A stretch of DNA of 64,000 nucleotides from NCBI RefSeq assembly GCF_001761485.1, contig NC_090775.1, positions 3,107,001 to 3,171,000 of the forward strand, read 5' to 3'. Below, piece by piece: positions 60,965-64,000 of the stretch. The position numbers were made by a program, and so were the translations under genes. Within the stretch, counting starts at the first letter, position 1; each line of letters begins with the position of its first letter. This stretch comes from Yarrowia lipolytica (lineage: Eukaryota; Ascomycota; Dipodascomycetes; Dipodascales). The notes beneath the pieces are model-generated. The model saw only the letters and a program-made list of their open reading frames with translations. It was not told the DNA's origin and searched no databases.

Positions 60965-61072
60965 TATATCGGTATAATACACTCCGTTATCGCTCGTGCA
61001 TGGATTATTCATCTTGACTCACAAACGAGCAAGTTCTCGCTTATGCGCAGGTGTGCAATAATATCCTCTTAA

Positions 61073-61079
61073 TTTGCTC
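61073..61079 (+). promoter_or_regulatory. TTTGCTCA element (CuRE-like)
   Basis: Exact TTTGCTCA on the plus strand, the full yeast Mac1-type consensus; paired with another copy 35 bp away at 61108. Confidence 0.6.
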
Positions 61080-61107
61080 AGTGCAAGAGTCGTGACAGGG
61101 CTCTGAA

Positions 61108-61114
61108 TTTGCTC
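61108..61114 (+). promoter_or_regulatory. ATTTGCTCG element (CuRE-like)
   Basis: Plus-strand GAATTTGCTCGTAT, 35 bp from the 61073 copy, forming a direct pair as often seen for Mac1-type sites. Confidence 0.6.
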
Positions 61115-61129
61115 GTATCTGCTCACTCT

Positions 61130-61726
61130 CTAGCTTGCGTAACGGGCAAACAGCAGCTCTCCGAGGAAGATGCCGCCGAGAACCGACACAAAGTAGCCCA
61201 CGTTGTAGGTCATGGTGATAAGCATGAGCAAGTAACCCACGCCGGAGAGCACCGTCTGAATGGCTGCTCGAGGAACGTCCACGGAAAGTCTCCAGGGACG
61301 AGGACCTTGTCGAGTAGTCATTGTGGGCGCAGGAGAGGGCTGGTCGGGACGCTCGAGCTTCTGAAGTCGTTCCTGCTCCTCCTCCTCATCGAGCTCATCC
61401 TCGATATCTCGCAGACTCTTGTAGGGCTGGTCTCGGCCGATGTCGTTCAGAGCCACCACCTGCTTGTTGAGCTTGCCACACTTGATGAGCTTCTCGTCCA
61501 GCTTGAACTTCACCACAAACAGACCTCGATAGATCATGGCAAAAAACACAATGAAAATACACGTTCCCGCGTACTGGCCTCGGTTGGAGGGAGTCCATTG
61601 ATCTGAAAACAGAGCGTCCACCATGTTGGAGTGGAAAGTCATGGCCATGCTGTGGGACATTCCTCCGGACGACGAGCCGCCCATGTCCATGCCGCCCATA
61701 TCCATGCTTCCGTGGTCGTGGCTCAT
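61130..61726 (-). CDS. Ctr-family copper transporter
   Basis: 198 residues. A Met/His-rich N-terminus (MSHDHGSMDMGGMDMGG, then GGMSHSMAMTFHSN) binds Cu(I). TM1 lies at about 53-72, followed by a charged cytosolic loop (about 73-148) with an acidic coil (DIEDELDEEEEQERLQKL). TM2 carries the essential M-x3-M (M168-M172, MLITM), and TM3 has the packing motif G-x3-G (G185-G189, GGIFLG). Ctr trimers move Cu(I) inward across plasma or vacuolar membranes. Length and the loop fit Ctr2/Ctr-type fungal transporters; plasma membrane versus vacuole is not clear. ATG at 61724-61726. It is divergent to the reductase gene across a 270-bp promoter that carries two TTTGCTC sites. Confidence 0.92.
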   Translation of the reverse strand: MSHDHGSMDMGGMDMGGSSSGGMSHSMAMTFHSNMVDALFSDQWTPSNRGQYAGTCIFIVFFAMIYRGLFVVKFKLDEKLIKCGKLNKQVVALNDIGRDQPYKSLRDIEDELDEEEEQERLQKLERPDQPSPAPTMTTRQGPRPWRLSVDVPRAAIQTVLSGVGYLLMLITMTYNVGYFVSVLGGIFLGELLFARYAS

Positions 61727-61819
61727 TTTTGTGTGTGAGAAATGGTGTTGGAGTTGAATAAAAAAGAGATGGAAATACTGGAATTATGAGCTGCTGATGT
61801 CTCTTTTTTGAGTTTGATA

Positions 61820-61826
61820 TTTGCTC
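61820..61826 (+). promoter_or_regulatory. ATTTGCTCG element (CuRE-like)
   Basis: ATATTTGCTCGTTT, 94 bp from the transporter ATG and 170 bp from the reductase ATG. Confidence 0.65.
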
Positions 61827-61902
61827 GTTTCAGCTGGAAAATCTGAGTCTATGTGCGAATAGATTTATACTATTACTAGCTAGCGGAACACTATGCATCT
61901 TT

Positions 61903-61909
61903 GAGCAAA
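61903..61909 (-). promoter_or_regulatory. TTTGCTCA element (CuRE-like)
   Basis: Minus-strand GTTTGCTCAAA, 88 bp upstream of the reductase ATG; full TTTGCTCA core. Confidence 0.65.
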
Positions 61910-61996
61910 CTGTAAAGAGTGTGTGGTATCGGAGTCCTTACGACCAGCTCCAGGAGGTTCCTATTCTCAGCAAACTCCCTCGAAGTCACTCACAAC

Positions 61997-63886
61997 ATGG
62001 TCTACGACATTCTGGCCACCGCCAAAAACCAGGGACAGGGCTCATACAACTCGGACGGATCTCCAAGACCAGGGTTTCTGGGAAGAGTTTACTGGATGGT
62101 CATTGGTGCCATTTTGGCAGTAATTACCATTTTCCGCGTGCTTTCGTTACTGCGACAAAAGTACTACTTGAAACGACAAAAGCCACCCAGATCAGACTCT
62201 GTTCCAGCCAAGATCATTGGAGCTATCGTATCTACAGCTCGTGAGGCCTCTCTATTACAGATCCCAGGGTTTGATATTCCTTGGGTCAATTACACGGTGG
62301 AGTTCCCGCCAGTAGGAGACATTCTCATCATTCTCTTTTACGTGATGATTGTAATGCTGCTGCTCTTCTCCAAAATCGACCCTTTCAACCCTATGAACTA
62401 CGAAACTGTGGCCTACCGATGCGGCTGGGTGTCTATTTCCCAGATCTCACTTATCGTCATTCTGGCAGCCAGAAGAAACCTCGTGTCCATTCTCACGGGC
62501 ATTTCTGCTCAGAGGCTTAACCTGTACCATCGATGGACGGCCCGAGTGTTGTTCCTGTGCGTCATTCTGCACCTGGCCCACTTTATCAAGACCTGGGGAG
62601 TCACTCACCAGATTCAGAACCAGGTGTCGACAAATACGTTTGCCCTGAAAGGCTTTGGAGCGTTTGGAATTCTCTGCTGGATCTTCATTTCCTCTTTTGC
62701 GCCCTTCCGAAACATGAGCTACGAGTTCTTTGTGTTCCAACACATTGTTACTATGATTGGATTCATGGTAGCAGTCGTTATCCACGCGCCCAATTACGCA
62801 TACCATGTCGTAATCCCTCCTCTGGCTCTTTTTGGACTTGACAGAGTGCTCAGACTGGTCTGGAACCTGTTCATCAATAAGGCAGGGCTCAAACCTCATC
62901 AGACAGCCCTGAGAGTCGAGCCTGGAGCTGTGGTGGCCACAATTCCCACAGGACTCTCATGGTACCCTGGACAGCACATGTATCTCCGTTTCCCTAACGT
63001 ATCTCCTTTAGAACAGCATCCTTTCACAATTTCCACACTGCCCGGAGACGATATGCAGTTTGTGATTCGTTCAAAGGCGGGATTCACTAAGCGGCTGCTC
63101 AAAAAGGCCTCTCAGCTCCCAGAACACGAGAAAATGACCCTTCCAGTCTACCTGGACGGTCCCTACGGCGAAACTCGTGATTTCAAGCAGTTTGACACCT
63201 CTGTTTTTGTCTGTGCCGGTATCGGAGCTTCTTTCTGCCTCCCTATCGCCGTGGACATTATTAGAAACCAGCACAAGACCATTGCTCGACGTCTCAAGTT
63301 CATCTGGATCACAAAGCGGTTCCAGGACATGGAACTGTATGCCGCCCAGCTGACTGAGCTGCTTGAATGCGCACGAACGTTCTACGATACAGCCTCTGGA
63401 ATCGATGTTGTTGTCGAGATCTTCGCGACTTGTGAAGATGACTGCTGTGGGGCTGTCACTAACTGCTCTAGTTGTTGTTGTGACGAGGTGGCTGTTTCTC
63501 GGGGCGAATGTTGCTGTGCAGCTGGTATCGAGCCCCAGCCGAAAAACGAACTTACACAAGCCCAGACTGCACTTGCTCAATCATCAACGCTTTCTCCGGT
63601 ATACTACGACTTCGTTGAGGCCGGGTACCTGCGTCTCAAGCAGGGACGACCCCAGCCTTATCAGTATAACCGACGAAAGAAGCTTGGATCTGACAAGTCC
63701 TTCTACCGGCTCATTTCGCCGGTCATTTCTATGGCTCAGGGTGAGTCTGGAGTGTGCATTTGTGGCCCTAGACGGTTTACGAGAATTGTTTCCAACACTG
63801 TTGTTGACATCACCGACGACAGGGCAGTTCTGAGAGGTACAGGTAACCAGGCCGTGTACACACACGTGGAGCATTTTGGGTTGTAG
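61997..63886 (+). CDS. Ferric/cupric reductase, FRE family, with cysteine-rich segment
   Basis: 629 residues. Membrane flavocytochrome that moves electrons from NADPH via FAD and two hemes to external Fe(III) or Cu(II). The bis-heme His pairs are spaced as in the family: H178/H192 and H249/H263. The FAD-binding motif is HPFTIS (from H341), followed by GPYGE (388-392) and the NADPH-site VCAGIGASF (about 405-413). A segment at 479-507 has ten Cys in 29 residues (TCEDDCCGAVTN, CSSCCCDEVA, GECCCAAG) inside the NADPH domain, resembling a metallothionein-like insert. The C-terminal CICGPRRF block is present. The start is ATG 61997; the upstream frame has no other ATG. It shares its promoter with the copper transporter. 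No N-terminal signal peptide; TM1 is at about 30-50. Confidence 0.92.
   Translation: MVYDILATAKNQGQGSYNSDGSPRPGFLGRVYWMVIGAILAVITIFRVLSLLRQKYYLKRQKPPRSDSVPAKIIGAIVSTAREASLLQIPGFDIPWVNYTVEFPPVGDILIILFYVMIVMLLLFSKIDPFNPMNYETVAYRCGWVSISQISLIVILAARRNLVSILTGISAQRLNLYHRWTARVLFLCVILHLAHFIKTWGVTHQIQNQVSTNTFALKGFGAFGILCWIFISSFAPFRNMSYEFFVFQHIVTMIGFMVAVVIHAPNYAYHVVIPPLALFGLDRVLRLVWNLFINKAGLKPHQTALRVEPGAVVATIPTGLSWYPGQHMYLRFPNVSPLEQHPFTISTLPGDDMQFVIRSKAGFTKRLLKKASQLPEHEKMTLPVYLDGPYGETRDFKQFDTSVFVCAGIGASFCLPIAVDIIRNQHKTIARRLKFIWITKRFQDMELYAAQLTELLECARTFYDTASGIDVVVEIFATCEDDCCGAVTNCSSCCCDEVAVSRGECCCAAGIEPQPKNELTQAQTALAQSSTLSPVYYDFVEAGYLRLKQGRPQPYQYNRRKKLGSDKSFYRLISPVISMAQGESGVCICGPRRFTRIVSNTVVDITDDRAVLRGTGNQAVYTHVEHFGL
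63430..63520 (+). other. Cysteine-rich coding segment within reductase
   Basis: Ten Cys codons in 29 residues. The spacing CC, C, CCC, CCC could hold Cu(I) or other soft metal. Confidence 0.8.
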
Positions 63887-64000
63887 GAAGAGGGAAAGGA
63901 TGATGAATGTATATATATATATATATATATATAATTTAACACTGCATTTGTATGGAAAGTAGCTATACTTAGCTTACAAAGAGACATATGCGCTCAAGCG
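63887..64000. other. Reductase 3' flank with (AT)n run
   Basis: A perfect (AT)n microsatellite of about 24 bp (roughly 63909-63933) lies just after the stop codon, then AT-rich sequence to the window end. Confidence 0.85.

Larger units (their letters stand above)
60297..61129. promoter_or_regulatory. Promoter region of Bim1-like gene, rich in TTTGCTC
   Basis: 833 bp between the Bim1-like ATG and the stop of the copper-transporter gene, both on the minus strand. It has TATATATA near 60355-60363, five exact TTTGCTC elements and a duplicated composite element (60671-60703 and 61024-61058). No gene here. Confidence 0.7.
61727..61996. promoter_or_regulatory. Divergent promoter copper transporter / metal reductase
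   Basis: 270 bp shared by two divergent metal-uptake genes, with TTTGCTC at 61820 and on the other strand at 61903. Short length and shared elements suggest co-regulation. Confidence 0.65.

Overview
The window reads as a chromosomal segment of the oleaginous yeast Yarrowia lipolytica or a very close relative. The evidence is a lipid-droplet protein matching Yarrowia OIL1, a fatty aldehyde dehydrogenase of the HFD family, introns with the Yarrowia signature (GTGAGT donor, CTAAC branch site only a few bases before the AG), scattered Pol III genes, short two-exon genes and large GTAC-rich intergenic spaces. From memory, not checked, HFD1 and OIL1 lie close together on Y. lipolytica chromosome F, which fits the layout. 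The supplied ORF starts can be GTG or TTG, so every CDS below was re-anchored to an ATG read in the sequence.

Layout. 1-11 kb: a Nab3-like RNA-binding protein, an Apc15-like anaphase-promoting-complex subunit, COX10 (heme O synthase), glutaryl-CoA dehydrogenase and a small hypothetical gene. 11.5-12.3 kb: a Pol III zone with a tRNA-Ala-like gene, a structured RNA that I read as a candidate SRP (7SL) RNA, and A-rich tandem repeats. 12.9-31 kb: HFD1, a Bye1-like PHD/TFIIS/SPOC protein, cardiolipin synthase, an unknown acidic protein, two very small ORFs and a myo-inositol transporter. 32-51.7 kb: GAL7, a 2OG-Fe(II) oxygenase, YPI1, SRP14 (one intron), MCH1, two unknown coiled-coil proteins, MTC1, RPL20 (intron inside the start codon), a cytochrome b561-type reductase and OIL1. 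51.7-64 kb: a 4-kb gene-poor stretch, an unknown SP/TP-rich protein, an intron-containing tRNA-Asp, and a compact metal-uptake cluster.

The most striking region is 59.5-63.9 kb. A GPI-anchored Bim1/X325-type protein (mature N-terminal His), a Ctr-family copper transporter and a ferric/cupric reductase lie side by side. Seven copies of TTTGCTC, the core of the fungal Mac1/Cuf1 copper-response element, fall in their promoter regions within 1.6 kb, four of them in the longer form ATTTGCTCG. The reductase also carries a ten-cysteine segment in its nucleotide-binding domain. I infer a co-regulated copper (and iron) acquisition unit: a reductase lowering Cu(II)/Fe(III), a surface copper-binding protein and a permease.

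Both a candidate SRP RNA and the SRP14 protein that would bind its Alu domain are present. Lipid functions (HFD1, CRD1, OIL1, inositol uptake) are frequent but not arranged as an obvious cluster. I saw no retroelement, LTR, DNA transposon, CRISPR array or 5S rRNA gene.
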